NCBI GenBank assembly: GCA_900316455.1
Contig: ONCX01000013.1
Location: 1 to 51,794, forward strand
DNA from: an uncultured Eubacteriales bacterium
GTDB lineage: Bacteria; Bacillota; Clostridia; Oscillospirales; Acutalibacteraceae
Direction of reading: 5' to 3'
DNA: 51,794 nucleotides
The first letter of the stretch is position 1. Every line of letters starts with the position of its first letter. Positions 44,056-51,794 of the stretch are shown here, piece after piece. The notes beneath the pieces are model-generated. The model had not been told where the DNA came from, did no database searches, and saw only the letters and a program-made list of their open reading frames with translations. The position numbers and the translations under genes were made by a program.

Positions 44056-45096
44056 ATGAAGAAAGCATTGATCACCGGAGTGACAGGACAGGACGGTTCA
44101 TACCTTTCAGAATTCCTTCTTGACAAGGGATATGACGTACATGGCATAATCCGTCGTTCGTCTGTTGATTATAAAGAAAGAATATCGCATTTGGAGGGGC
44201 ATGAGCGTTTTCATTTGCATTACGGGGATCTTACGGACAGCCTTTCCATTGTGAAAATAGTATCAGCCGTCCGTCCCGATGAAATTTATAATTTAGCGGC
44301 TCAGTCGCATGTAGGCGTATCGTTTGACGTGCCGGAATTCACAGCGGACGTTGACGCGACAGGCGTGCTGAGAATACTTGAAGCTGTGCGCGTATGCGGT
44401 CTGGCGGATTCATGCAGGATCTATCAGGCATCAACATCAGAGCTTTTCGGCAAGGTGGAGGAAGTGCCGCAGTCAGAGACGACGCCGTTTCACCCGTATT
44501 CACCCTATGCTGTCGCCAAGCAGTACGGCTTCTGGATAACCAAGGAATACCGCGAGGCTTACAATATGTTCTGCTGCAGCGGAATTCTGTTCAATCACGA
44601 ATCCGAGCGTCGTGGCGAGACGTTTGTCACGAGGAAGATCACGCTTGCCGCTGCGAGAATCGCCAACGGCTTGCAGGACAGACTGTATCTCGGCAATCTC
44701 TCTTCGCTGCGCGACTGGGGCTACGCGAAGGATTATGTGGAATGCATGTGGCTTATTTTGCAGAATGAGAAGCCCGACGATTATGTTATAGCGACAGGCG
44801 AGCAGCATTCCGTGCGTGAATTTGCGACACTTGCCTTTCATTATGCCGGAATCGAGCTTGAATGGCGGGGAGAAGGCATTGACGAGAAAGGCGTTGAAAA
44901 GGAAACGGGACGGGTTCTTGTGGAGGTTTGTCCCGATTTCTACCGTCCGACAGACGTTGTGAATCTTCTTGGCGATCCGTCGAAGGCGAGGAACGAGCTT
45001 GGCTGGAATCCCACAAAGACCGGATTTGAGGAGCTTGTCAGGCTGATGGTGGATCACGATATGAAGAAGGTCGCCGCAACGGAAAAAGCATTTTGA
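44056..45096 (+). CDS. gmd: GDP-mannose 4,6-dehydratase
   Basis: Gmd turns GDP-mannose into GDP-4-keto-6-deoxymannose using tightly bound NADP. Motifs are [55 protein letters not shown] and YAVAKQY (Tyr-x3-Lys), then [19 protein letters not shown]. At 346 residues it is of normal length. ATG at 44056 has GGTGGAG upstream; the GTG at 44041 is less likely. It is 27 bases after rfbB and is followed by the next enzyme of the pathway. Confidence 0.96.
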   Translation: MKKALITGVTGQDGSYLSEFLLDKGYDVHGIIRRSSVDYKERISHLEGHERFHLHYGDLTDSLSIVKIVSAVRPDEIYNLAAQSHVGVSFDVPEFTADVDATGVLRILEAVRVCGLADSCRIYQASTSELFGKVEEVPQSETTPFHPYSPYAVAKQYGFWITKEYREAYNMFCCSGILFNHESERRGETFVTRKITLAAARIANGLQDRLYLGNLSSLRDWGYAKDYVECMWLILQNEKPDDYVIATGEQHSVREFATLAFHYAGIELEWRGEGIDEKGVEKETGRVLVEVCPDFYRPTDVVNLLGDPSKARNELGWNPTKTGFEELVRLMVDHDMKKVAATEKAF

Positions 45097-45098
45097 AA

Positions 45099-45124
45099 AA
45101 AGGTGCAATATAAAGGTGCAATAT
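45099..45124 (+). repeat. 13-base tandem duplication containing the fcl ribosome site
   Basis: AAAGGTGCAATAT occurs twice in direct succession (45099-45111, 45112-45124) just before the fcl ATG at 45126. Only the second copy is correctly spaced. Confidence 0.9.
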
Positions 45125-45125
45125 A

Positions 45126-46067
45126 ATGGAAAAAAATTCAAAGATATATGTCGCCGGTCACCGTGGAATGGTTGGAAGCGCCATTGTGAGGGAGCTTCGC
45201 CGGCAGGGATACGAAAACATCATAACCAGAACGCACAGCGAGCTTGACCTTCAGAGGCAGCGTGAGGTTGAGGAATTCTTCGCCCGTGAAAAGCCGGAAT
45301 ACGTCTTTCTCGCGGCTGCCAAGGTAGGCGGAATAGTAGCCAATCAGAGCGCACTCGCGGATTTTATGTATGACAACATGATGCTTGAGATGAATGTGAT
45401 TCACTCGGCGTGGCAGAACGGCTGCAAAAAGCTGGAATTTCTCGGCTCGTCCTGCATTTATCCGCGAATGGCGGAGCAGCCCATGACAGAATCCTGTCTG
45501 CTGACAGGCGAGCTGGAAAAGACAAACGAGGCTTACGCTCTCGCCAAGATAAGCGGTCTGAAATACTGCGAATTTCTCAACAGACAGTACGGCACTGACT
45601 ATATTTCCGTAATGCCAACGAATCTCTACGGTCCGAACGACAATTATCATCCGACGCACTCGCATGTGCTGCCCGCGCTGATAAGGCGTTTCCATGAGGC
45701 TAAGGAGTCCGGCGCGGAGTGCGTCACCTGCTGGGGTGACGGCTCTCCGCTGCGAGAATTCCTCTATGTGGACGACCTTGCGAACCTGTGCGTGTTCCTG
45801 ATGAACAATTACAGCGGCAACGAGACAGTCAACGCCGGAACGGGCAAGGAGCTTACCATAAAAGAGCTTACCGAGCTTGTGGCAAGGGTCATAGGCTACA
45901 CCGGCAGGATCGAATGGGATACGTCAAAGCCAAACGGAACTCCGCGCAAGCTGCTCGATGTGAGCAAAGCGGCGGCACTGGGCTGGACATACAAGACCGA
46001 GCTTGAGGACGGCGTCAGACTGTCCTATCAGGATTTTCTCAACAACCCCATGCGAGCCGAAAGATAG
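45126..46067 (+). CDS. fcl: GDP-L-fucose synthase
   Basis: The enzyme epimerises and reduces GDP-4-keto-6-deoxymannose to GDP-L-fucose with NADPH. It shows GHRGMVGSAIVREL, the AAAKVGGI segment, GSSCIYPR, YALAKISGLKYCE (Tyr-x3-Lys) and PTNLYGPNDNYHP. The 313-residue length is normal. It follows gmd in the pathway and in the operon. L-fucose in a surface polysaccharide is the likely end use, though no glycosyltransferase is present here. Confidence 0.96.
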   Translation: MEKNSKIYVAGHRGMVGSAIVRELRRQGYENIITRTHSELDLQRQREVEEFFAREKPEYVFLAAAKVGGIVANQSALADFMYDNMMLEMNVIHSAWQNGCKKLEFLGSSCIYPRMAEQPMTESCLLTGELEKTNEAYALAKISGLKYCEFLNRQYGTDYISVMPTNLYGPNDNYHPTHSHVLPALIRRFHEAKESGAECVTCWGDGSPLREFLYVDDLANLCVFLMNNYSGNETVNAGTGKELTIKELTELVARVIGYTGRIEWDTSKPNGTPRKLLDVSKAAALGWTYKTELEDGVRLSYQDFLNNPMRAER

Positions 46068-46080
46068 AATAACAACAGAT

Positions 46081-46119
46081 TCCCTCCCTCTGCGCTCCGG
46101 CGTGACACAGCGGGAGGGA
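46081..46119 (+). other. Intergenic hairpin between fcl and manC
   Basis: TCCCTCCC (46081-46088) is complementary to GGGAGGGA (46112-46119), with further inner pairing (GCG, GTG/CAC). There is no T-run, so it is more likely an mRNA-stabilising or repeat-type hairpin than a terminator. Confidence 0.65.
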
Positions 46120-46138
46120 TAACTGAAAGGGAATGCAT

Positions 46139-47488
46139 ATGAATATAGTGCTTTTGTCCGGCGGTTCGGGAAAACGCCTGTGGCCGCTTTCAAACGATAT
46201 CCGTTCCAAGCAGTTTATCAAGATATTCAAGCGCCCCGAGACGGAGGCTGACGCTGAGGGGGAGCATAAGACTCATTACGAGTCCATGGTGCAGCGTGTT
46301 TACCGCCAGATAAAGACCGTGGATAAGGACGCGGAGGTAACAATTGCCACAAGCAAGTCGCAGGTTTCCACCATACGCAATCAGCTCGGAAACAGCGTGG
46401 GGATAAGCGTTGAACCGTGCAGAAGAGATACTTTTCCGGCGATAGTGCTTGTGACGGCGTATCTTCACTATATACGCGGGGTAAGTCTTGACGAGGCTGT
46501 TGTTGTGTGTCCCGTTGACCCCTATGTTAACGACGATTACTTTGAAGCCCTAAAAAGGCTCTGGGAGCTTGCACAGTCCGGTACTGCAAATCTTGTGCTG
46601 ATGGGAATAGACCCGACCTATCCGAGCGAGAAGTACGGCTATATCATTCCCAAGGACAAGCAGCAGGTGTCAAAGGTAGATACATTCAAGGAAAAGCCCG
46701 ACGCGGAAACGGCGCAGAAGTACATCGACGCTGGGGGACTATGGAATGGCGGAGTGTTTGCCTATAAGCTGCGTTATGTGCTCGACCGCGCACACCAGCT
46801 TATCGACTTCACAAATTACGCCGATCTGCTGAATAAATATGAGGGTCTGAAGAAAATATCATTTGATTACGCCGTTGTGGAGCACGAGAATGACATAGCG
46901 GTTCTGCGGTTCGCGGGGGAGTGGAAGGATCTCGGCACATGGAACACGCTCACTGAGGCAATGGAAGAAAAGGCAGTTGGCGACGTGCGCTTCAACGATA
47001 CATGCAGCAACGTCCACGCCATCAACGAGCTTGGAGTGCCGATACTTCTCATGGGTCTGAAGGACGTTGTTGTTTCGGCGAGTCCCGAGGGAATTCTCGT
47101 GAGCGACAAGGAACAAAGCTCCTACATCAAGCCGTATGTTGACGCAATCAAAAAGCAGGTTATGTTCGCTGAGAAAAGCTGGGGAAGCTACAGGGTTATA
47201 GATATAGAAGAAAACAGCATGACCGTCAAGGTCACTCTCAAGCCAGGGCACAGAATGAATTATCACAGCCACGAGAAGCGTGACGAGGTATGGACTGTGA
47301 TTTCAGGTACGGGAAAGACCATTGTTGACGGCATGGTTCAGCCGGTGAAGCAGGGCGACGTTGTAACAATGGCTATCGGCTGCAAGCACACGGTAATTGC
47401 CGGAAAGCAGGGACTCCAGCTCATAGAGGTGCAGCTCGGAAAGGACATAACGGTTAGTGACAAGAAAAAATTCGAGATGCCACAGTGA
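46139..47488 (+). CDS. manC: Mannose-1-phosphate guanylyltransferase (with type II isomerase-like cupin domain)
   Basis: ManC makes GDP-mannose from mannose-1-phosphate and GTP, the feedstock of gmd. The N-terminal nucleotidyltransferase has LLSGGSGKRLWPLS, FKEKPDAETAQKY and GGLWNGGVFAYK. The C-terminal cupin (PGHRMNYHSHEKRDEVWTVISG) resembles the mannose-6-phosphate isomerase half of bifunctional ManC, so both activities are possible. Of two ATGs, 46139 is better spaced from AAAGGG (46126-46131) than 46133. A phosphomannomutase is not in this window. Confidence 0.93.
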   Translation: MNIVLLSGGSGKRLWPLSNDIRSKQFIKIFKRPETEADAEGEHKTHYESMVQRVYRQIKTVDKDAEVTIATSKSQVSTIRNQLGNSVGISVEPCRRDTFPAIVLVTAYLHYIRGVSLDEAVVVCPVDPYVNDDYFEALKRLWELAQSGTANLVLMGIDPTYPSEKYGYIIPKDKQQVSKVDTFKEKPDAETAQKYIDAGGLWNGGVFAYKLRYVLDRAHQLIDFTNYADLLNKYEGLKKISFDYAVVEHENDIAVLRFAGEWKDLGTWNTLTEAMEEKAVGDVRFNDTCSNVHAINELGVPILLMGLKDVVVSASPEGILVSDKEQSSYIKPYVDAIKKQVMFAEKSWGSYRVIDIEENSMTVKVTLKPGHRMNYHSHEKRDEVWTVISGTGKTIVDGMVQPVKQGDVVTMAIGCKHTVIAGKQGLQLIEVQLGKDITVSDKKKFEMPQ

Positions 47489-47646
47489 AAATTGATTGTA
47501 AATATATAAATCCGGCATTTTACCAGCGTAAACGGCAGGTTATCCTCAGAGATATTGCAATACTTTCGGAGATAGCGCTTCTCGTTTACTGTTTTGTCAA
47601 TGAAAACCGTGATAAATCAAAGTACGCAAACGCAAAATCAAATTAG
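47485..47646 (+). CDS. Small hypothetical protein (53 residues) coupled to manC
   Basis: A GTG at 47485 overlaps the manC stop (GTGA) and opens a 53-codon frame ending at 47646. The product has a basic first half (FYQRKRQ) and a short hydrophobic stretch around ILSEIALLVYCFV. I do not recognise it. The overlap and position just before a terminator make translation plausible, but there is no independent support; it could be a decayed remnant. Confidence 0.4.
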   Translation: MKIDCKYINPAFYQRKRQVILRDIAILSEIALLVYCFVNENRDKSKYANAKSN

Positions 47647-47653
47647 CGCATGC

Positions 47654-47701
47654 AAAAAACTGCCGTTTCGGGAACATGCTTTCCCGCACGGCAGTTTTTT
47701 T
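47654..47701 (+). terminator. Terminator of the nucleotide-sugar operon
   Basis: ACTGCCGT and ACGGCAGT arms (47659-47666 and 47688-47695) enclose an inner GGGAA/TTCCC hairpin, with T-runs on both sides in the two orientations, so it may be bidirectional. Confidence 0.85.
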
Positions 47702-47817
47702 ATTGCATTATCCCGCTGAAAGAAGTCAGCAGAGGTCATATTACCGAAGATATATGGTCGCGGCGCATAATCCGCAGGTTAAGAAAGCAATCACAAAGGA
47801 AAAACTGAACAGGCTCT
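47700..47817 (+). mobile_element. Probable insertion-sequence 3'-end remnant
   Basis: A plus-strand open frame here (including VSRGHITEDIWSRR and IIRRLRKQSQRKN) ends in a TGA that lies inside CTGAACAGGCT (47805-47815). The same 11 bases form the end of the inverted-repeat element at 51617-51627. The neighbouring solute-binding gene loses its homology exactly here. I read this as the end of a transposable element; the transposase family is not identified. Confidence 0.45.
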
Positions 47818-48685
47818 CAGAGCGTCGAGAGCTTCCTGCAGGTTTGCGAACGGGAGCGGTTCAAATTTAAGCTCCGCGTTCTGGATAACGCCGGAGGAAT
47901 ATTCCAAAAAATCATTAAGTGCGCCGTTGAGCTTATCCGAAGCATCGTCCTTGTCGCAGAAGGGCAGATAATTGTCCACATAGCCCACCCTGACTGCGCT
48001 GCGGGAAGCGAGCCAATCATTTTCCGTCGGGCTGAAGAAAAGATTTCCGCCTGTGGAGGACATGTATTTTTCATACAAATGCTGGTTGAAGTAGCGGTTT
48101 TCACTGTTAATGCGGTTAAGGGCGTTTTCCAGCTCCTCAAATACGTCTGGACGCTTATTGGTGACCGCGAAATAATAATCCGAGGAGCCAAGCTTATAGA
48201 AAGGAACCGCCTCTTCCGGATTCCCATAGCCGTCGATGGAGATATAAGTATCGAGCTCGCCCTTGTTAAGCATCTCAAAGGACTCGTTTTCGGTAATCGT
48301 AAGCTCTATCAGCTGCGCCTCCACGTCGTTTTTCTCTGCCCATTCGAGATAGAATTTTTCCTGAATGGAATCCTTGTTAACGCCGACTTTTTTTGCCGTT
48401 CATCAGCTTGTGCATAAGATCCGACCAGCTGCCCTCAACATACTCGTATGTCCAGTTGGTGTAAGCGGCGAGCTTCTGCTCATATACGTAATCATAGCCG
48501 TAGCGTCTGCCGCTTGCGTCCTTATAGCTGGCGGGCGATTCGTACCAGCCGACACGGATGACCTTTTGCTGAGACTTCTCAGCGTGAGCCGTCAGCGGCA
48601 TGGCAATTGCGGTCAGTGAAGCAAGGCAGAGCAATAATGCAGCAACCCGTTTCAGACCGGTTGGTTTGAATTTGATCTTTGTCAT
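47815..48685 (-). pseudogene. Decayed family 3 solute-binding-domain protein
   Basis: The gene starts with a signal peptide (MTKIKFKPTGLKRVAALLLC to TAHA) and an SBP3 domain (VIRVGWYESPASYKDASGRR). After MHKLMNGKK it jumps to VGVNKDSIQEKFYLEWAE in another frame: about 60 residues between two NGK motifs are gone and a run of seven A adds a +1 shift. A second SBP3 repeat follows (VRVGYVDNYLPFCDKDD), cut short near LQEALDAL at the insertion-sequence-like sequence. Relatives with two SBP domains usually continue into a GGDEF or kinase part, which is absent here. GTAGGAG precedes the ATG. Confidence 0.82.
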
Positions 48686-48852
48686 AGTATTCTCCTACTT
48701 TCAAATTTGGTTATATTCCAACATAATAAGTGTAACATTTTTCTCACTTTTTTTTCAATTATAAAAACAAGCCTATTCAATATTTTGTAAATTTAAATAT
48801 AAATTATCACATAAAATAAAAAATATTTGTAAGATTATATCAAAAGCATGTG

Positions 48853-48881
48853 TTGAATCGGGCGTGCGGGCGTGGTAAAAT
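48853..48881 (+). promoter_or_regulatory. Promoter of the iron alcohol dehydrogenase gene
   Basis: TTGAAT (48853-48858), 17 bases, TAAAAT (48876-48881). The spacer is unusually GC-rich for this region. The predicted transcript has a leader of about 105 bases. Confidence 0.65.
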
Positions 48882-48908
48882 TATCATGTAGGAATGGCGT
48901 TATTGCGT

Positions 48909-48968
48909 GGGATTATGTACCGTGCCCGACCGAAGAGGCGGGTGTCCCGCGAAAGACGCGGAAATCCT
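48909..48968 (+). ncRNA. Candidate structured mRNA leader of the alcohol dehydrogenase gene
   Basis: GGATT (48910-48914) can pair with AATCC (48963-48967), closing a domain that contains the perfect hairpin GCGGG-TGT-CCCGC (48938-48950) and a GCCCG segment (48924-48928) able to compete for the CGGGT strand. The region is GC-rich in an AT-rich surround, and sits between promoter and ribosome site. It matches no riboswitch class I can name. Confidence 0.4.
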
Positions 48969-48994
48969 GAATAAAAAAAACGGAGGTAATCAAG

Positions 48995-50164
48995 ATGTTA
49001 GGAAATTTCAGTTATCACAACCCCACAAAGCTATACTTCGGCGAGGATTCGCTGAACAGTCTGAAAGACGAGCTGAAAAACTACGGGCAGAATATACTGC
49101 TTGTTTACGGCGGCGGTTCCGTAAAGAAGAGCGGTTTGTATGACGAGATCATCGCTGTTCTGAAGGAATGCGGAAAGAATGTTGCTGAGGTGTCAGGCGT
49201 AATGCCGAACCCGACAAGCGACAAGCTGAACGAGGGCGTAGCGATCGCCCGCGGTAGAGATATTGATTTAATCCTTGCAGTTGGAGGCGGTTCGGTATGC
49301 GATTATTCCAAAGCGCTTTCCGTTTCCGTGTACTGCGATGACGACCCGTGGGAGAAATACTTTATCCGGTTTGAAGAACCCGAATGCAGGATCATTCCGG
49401 TCGGCTGCGTTTTGACTATGGCTGGAACAGGCTCGGAGATGAACGGCGGCTCTGTAATTACAAACCGCCGCACCAAGCAGAAGATAGGACATGTGTTCGG
49501 CGACGATGTTATGCCGAGATTCTCTGTGCTCAATCCGGGATACACCATGACGCTTCCGCAATATCAGATGGTTGCTGGAATATACGATATTTTCAACCAT
49601 ATCTGCGAGCAGTATTTCTCGGGCGAGGACGATAACACCTCCGACTATATCAGCGAGGGACTGATGAGGGGACTTATTCACGCAAGCCGTATAGCCGTTA
49701 AGAATCCTCAGGATTACGAAGCGCGTTCCAACATAATGTGGACCGCGACATGGGCGTTGAATACGCTGATAGGCAAGGGCAAGACGGAGGATTGGATGGT
49801 GCATATGCTCGGTCAGGCAGTGGGCGCGTATACGGACGCCACCCACGGAATGACGTTGGCGGCAGTATCGCTGCCATATTACAGACATATCATGCCTTAC
49901 GGATTGAAGAAATTTGCGCGTTTTGCGACAGAGGTCTGGGGTATCGTCCGTGAAGGGAAGAATGATGAACAGCTTGCGGAGGAGGGACTTTCCGCGATGG
50001 AAAGCTGGATGAAAGATATCGGACTTGTGATGAATCTGAAGGATCTCGGAGCGACCGAGGATATGATAGAAGGAATTGCCGACGCCACGTTCATTCTCGA
50101 TGGAGGATACAAGGTGCTTGACCGTAATGATGTGGTTGAAGTGCTGAAAGAAAGCATGGGCTGA
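48995..50164 (+). CDS. Iron-containing (NADPH-dependent) alcohol dehydrogenase, butanol dehydrogenase type
   Basis: The enzyme reduces aldehydes to alcohols, such as acetaldehyde or butyraldehyde, in fermentation. The YqhD/BdhA-like N-terminus is FSYHNPTKLYFGEDSL. A GGGSVCDYSKAL dinucleotide motif follows, with NPTSDKLNEG just before it. The iron ligands are in GIYDIFNHICEQYF and MLGQAVGAYTDATHGMTLA. The 389-residue length is normal. ACGGAGG precedes the ATG. The gene has its own promoter and long leader, so it is likely regulated and monocistronic. The physiological aldehyde is not determined. Confidence 0.94.
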   Translation: MLGNFSYHNPTKLYFGEDSLNSLKDELKNYGQNILLVYGGGSVKKSGLYDEIIAVLKECGKNVAEVSGVMPNPTSDKLNEGVAIARGRDIDLILAVGGGSVCDYSKALSVSVYCDDDPWEKYFIRFEEPECRIIPVGCVLTMAGTGSEMNGGSVITNRRTKQKIGHVFGDDVMPRFSVLNPGYTMTLPQYQMVAGIYDIFNHICEQYFSGEDDNTSDYISEGLMRGLIHASRIAVKNPQDYEARSNIMWTATWALNTLIGKGKTEDWMVHMLGQAVGAYTDATHGMTLAAVSLPYYRHIMPYGLKKFARFATEVWGIVREGKNDEQLAEEGLSAMESWMKDIGLVMNLKDLGATEDMIEGIADATFILDGGYKVLDRNDVVEVLKESMG

Positions 50165-50215
50165 GAAACGGCTGTAATTCCAATGAAAATTCTTTGACTT
50201 TCCGCCGGTATTAAT

Positions 50216-51547
50216 TCAAGCGGTTCTTTTTCGCTTATTGGCTAAAACTATTGCAAATGAAATGGCGGAAACAGCGGCGAGGATTCCGGAAATTACGGTT
50301 ATCCAAATAATAACGGAGCTTCCTTTCTCTTCTGAACGCGGCTGTCTTATTGGGGTTGTTTTTTCGTTCATCAGAACCCCGCATTTTGAACAGTATTGTT
50401 TTTCCAGACCTTCTTTTTCAAAATCTGATTGGCTGACGACAACCCATTCGCCGGCTTCATGACGTGGATGGGTATAGTCGTCAGTCCAGCAATATCCGCA
50501 GCCGCGGCATTTGTGGGTTGTGTAACCGGGCTTTGTGCAATCAGGTGGGATTACAGTATTTTCGTAATCAGGCTTGTCGCATTTTTCAGGGGAAAGAACC
50601 TTGGAATAATCCTTTGTTTCGTTGCATTCAAATTGTGATGTGTTGCTTTTGATTTTTCTCGGTGTGGTAAGCGGTTCTCCGGCAAACGGTTTGCAATAAG
50701 CTCTCCGGTCTGTATTATCCTCAAAGAAGCTTATCTGCCCTTCTACATTGCAGCCGGAAATGCAATTGCCTCTGTAGCGTGTTCCGCACAGGTAAAACAT
50801 TCCGACAATTCCTCCGTTATGCACATATCCGTGGCAGGAATCATATCCGTTTATGCGTACATCGCAATTTTTTATTTCTGCTATTCCGCATGAAAGTATT
50901 CCGCCTAAAAACTGCTCGCACTTGCCGCTTGTGTAGCGGTCCTCAAAGACAAGTTCCACATCTGCGGCGCATTCCTCAAAAATTCCGGTTCCCCAGCCGG
51001 CGATTCCGGCGACTCCGGCGTTAATACCGCTGTTGACAAGATGAACTCTGCCTTCGACGCAGCAGCCCTTTACCTTGCTGTTGTCTGAGTATCCCGCAAG
51101 AATGGCGGCAAAGCAGTGACTTCTGTCTGAAATATCTACAAAGGCGCCTTTTATATTAAGGTTGTTGACCTCAGCGTTTTCCATGACAGAAAAAAGTCCC
51201 GCGAATTCGGTATCATATTGTTTTAGATTGCCGTCGCGTGTCACCCGCTTGTTTTGATCGACGCAGGTTACGTTCATATTATATATGGTGAACCCGTCTC
51301 CCTCTAATTTCCCGCTGAAAGGAATAGGCTTCCAGCTTTCCTTGTCAAGATAAATGTCCTGAGTAAGTCTGTAATTGCCTTGGGGGTCATTTGCTATATC
51401 GGCAAGCTCGGCGGCGTCGGATATTTCCTTAAAGAATTCCTGTTCCTCCTCAGCCAGAACGGTCACAGGATTTGAGAAAAATACCGCCGACAGCCCGAAT
51501 ACGGCAACACATGAAAAGATTATTTTAGATATTCCTGATAGCTTCAT
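50216..51547 (-). CDS. Cell-surface protein with beta-helix-like repeats and C-terminal membrane anchor
   Basis: A signal peptide (about residues 1-32, ending VLA) is followed by a start typical of GLUG-type surface proteins (ISDAAELADIANDPQGNYRLTQDIYL, PFSGKLEGDGFTIYNM). Repeats of the AGLFSVMENAEVNNLNIKG kind follow, as in beta-helix adhesins. A cysteine-rich part (HKCRGCGYCWTDD and QYCSKCGVLM) comes next. The end is a transmembrane helix and a KRKRTA tail, a sortase-independent anchor. There is no LPXTG. Function is not known; adhesion or wall contact is plausible. Many cysteines are unusual for an exported protein. Confidence 0.75.
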   Translation of the reverse strand: MKLSGISKIIFSCVAVFGLSAVFFSNPVTVLAEEEQEFFKEISDAAELADIANDPQGNYRLTQDIYLDKESWKPIPFSGKLEGDGFTIYNMNVTCVDQNKRVTRDGNLKQYDTEFAGLFSVMENAEVNNLNIKGAFVDISDRSHCFAAILAGYSDNSKVKGCCVEGRVHLVNSGINAGVAGIAGWGTGIFEECAADVELVFEDRYTSGKCEQFLGGILSCGIAEIKNCDVRINGYDSCHGYVHNGGIVGMFYLCGTRYRGNCISGCNVEGQISFFEDNTDRRAYCKPFAGEPLTTPRKIKSNTSQFECNETKDYSKVLSPEKCDKPDYENTVIPPDCTKPGYTTHKCRGCGYCWTDDYTHPRHEAGEWVVVSQSDFEKEGLEKQYCSKCGVLMNEKTTPIRQPRSEEKGSSVIIWITVISGILAAVSAISFAIVLANKRKRTA

Positions 51548-51615
51548 CTCAGACGCCTCTCTTAAACAGTTGATTGATATGAATTATTAACGGCTTTTTT
51601 TAACCGCTTTCCTTA

Positions 51616-51794
51616 GAGCCTGTTCAGAATCTCTCCACACTCGTCATGCTTGCATCTTTTCCGCCATATTTTGCCAAAATCAATGGAAACAAAAGTTTCC
51701 ATAGTTAATCACACAAAGTATTGCCTGTGGTTTTGGCTGCATCTGGCGAAAAATCTTACGGCGCATGACGCATGCTCCGAGAATCTAAACAGGC
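51616..51794. mobile_element. MITE-like palindromic element with terminal inverted repeats
   Basis: GCCTGTTCAGAATCTC (51618-51633) and GAGAATCTAAACAGGC (51779-51794) are inverted repeats with two mismatches. Inside, at equal distance, CGTCATGC (51642-51649) pairs with GCATGACG (51763-51770), and ATGGAAAC/GTTTCCAT forms a small central hairpin (51683-51702). No transposase fits in about 177 bases, so it is a non-autonomous element. The window ends on its right repeat, so its true end is not seen. Confidence 0.7.

Larger units (their letters stand above)
48686..48994. other. Intergenic region between divergent genes
   Basis: About 310 bases without a convincing gene. The left half (48700-48850) is very AT-rich and would hold the promoter of the decayed minus-strand gene; the right half holds the alcohol dehydrogenase promoter and leader listed separately. 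Several A/T runs look like upstream promoter elements. Confidence 0.5.

Overview
The window looks like the chromosome of a low-to-mid GC Clostridia member of the Firmicutes, most likely a Ruminococcus/Oscillospiraceae-type gut or rumen anaerobe. Reasons: strong AGGAGG-type ribosome sites, some TTG/GTG starts, a class II type GAPDH gene, PTS genes, LCP and SH3b cell-wall proteins, the LL-diaminopimelate aminotransferase (dapL) route, clostridial FeoB variants and an ANTAR-type regulator. The species assignment is inference. No phage, CRISPR array or rRNA is present.

Layout. (1) 1-1.5 kb: tRNA-Thr(CGT) on the minus strand, then gap. (2) 1.7-6.2 kb: two membrane LCP ligases translationally coupled to an anchored GH97 glycosidase. 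(3) 6.3-17.9 kb: a sucrose island with fructokinase, amylosucrase, a LacI-type regulator, a Cof-type HAD phosphatase, a sucrose PTS EIIBCA, HPr, a broken EI gene, acylphosphatase, GH32 sucrose-6-phosphate hydrolase and a second HAD phosphatase. Two near-palindromic operators (TGWAATCGATTWCA) sit directly downstream of TATAAT boxes ahead of its two transcription units. (4) 18-20.4 kb, minus strand: an MBOAT acyltransferase with its SGNH partner (surface polysaccharide acylation). (5) 20.5-24.4 kb: ddl (frameshifted), DUF1934, argS and a small acidic protein with a striking His/Asp/Cys metal-binding tail. (6) 24.4-36.6 kb, minus strand: lipoprotein polysaccharide deacetylase, carAB, dapL, dapF, an ANTAR regulator, a PP2C phosphatase and feoA-feoB. 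(7) 36.7-42.9 kb, plus strand: a PHP phosphatase coupled to a FeoA-FeoB fusion, then a secreted multi-SH3b amidase-like protein. (8) 43-47.6 kb: nucleotide-sugar genes rfbB, gmd, fcl, manC (dTDP-4-keto-6-deoxyglucose and GDP-L-fucose). (9) 47.7-51.8 kb: an insertion-sequence remnant cutting a decayed solute-binding-protein gene, an iron alcohol dehydrogenase behind a structured leader, a surface protein and a MITE-like inverted-repeat element at the right edge.

How the genes fit together. The sucrose island carries its own phosphoryl chain (EI, HPr, EIIBCA). Its HPr has Lys instead of Ser at position 46, so it should not be a target of HPr kinase. Sucrose-6-phosphate would be cut by GH32 and the fructose re-phosphorylated by the fructokinase, while the amylosucrase offers a second fate (alpha-glucan plus fructose) for unphosphorylated sucrose. 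Many other genes serve the envelope: LCP proteins, Ddl, DapL/DapF, MBOAT/SGNH, deacetylase, SH3b amidase and nucleotide-sugar synthesis.

Three genes (ptsI, ddl, the solute-binding protein) each show an internal loss that shifts the frame. Since ddl is normally essential, either paralogs exist elsewhere or part of this is assembly error; this should be settled before biological conclusions are drawn.
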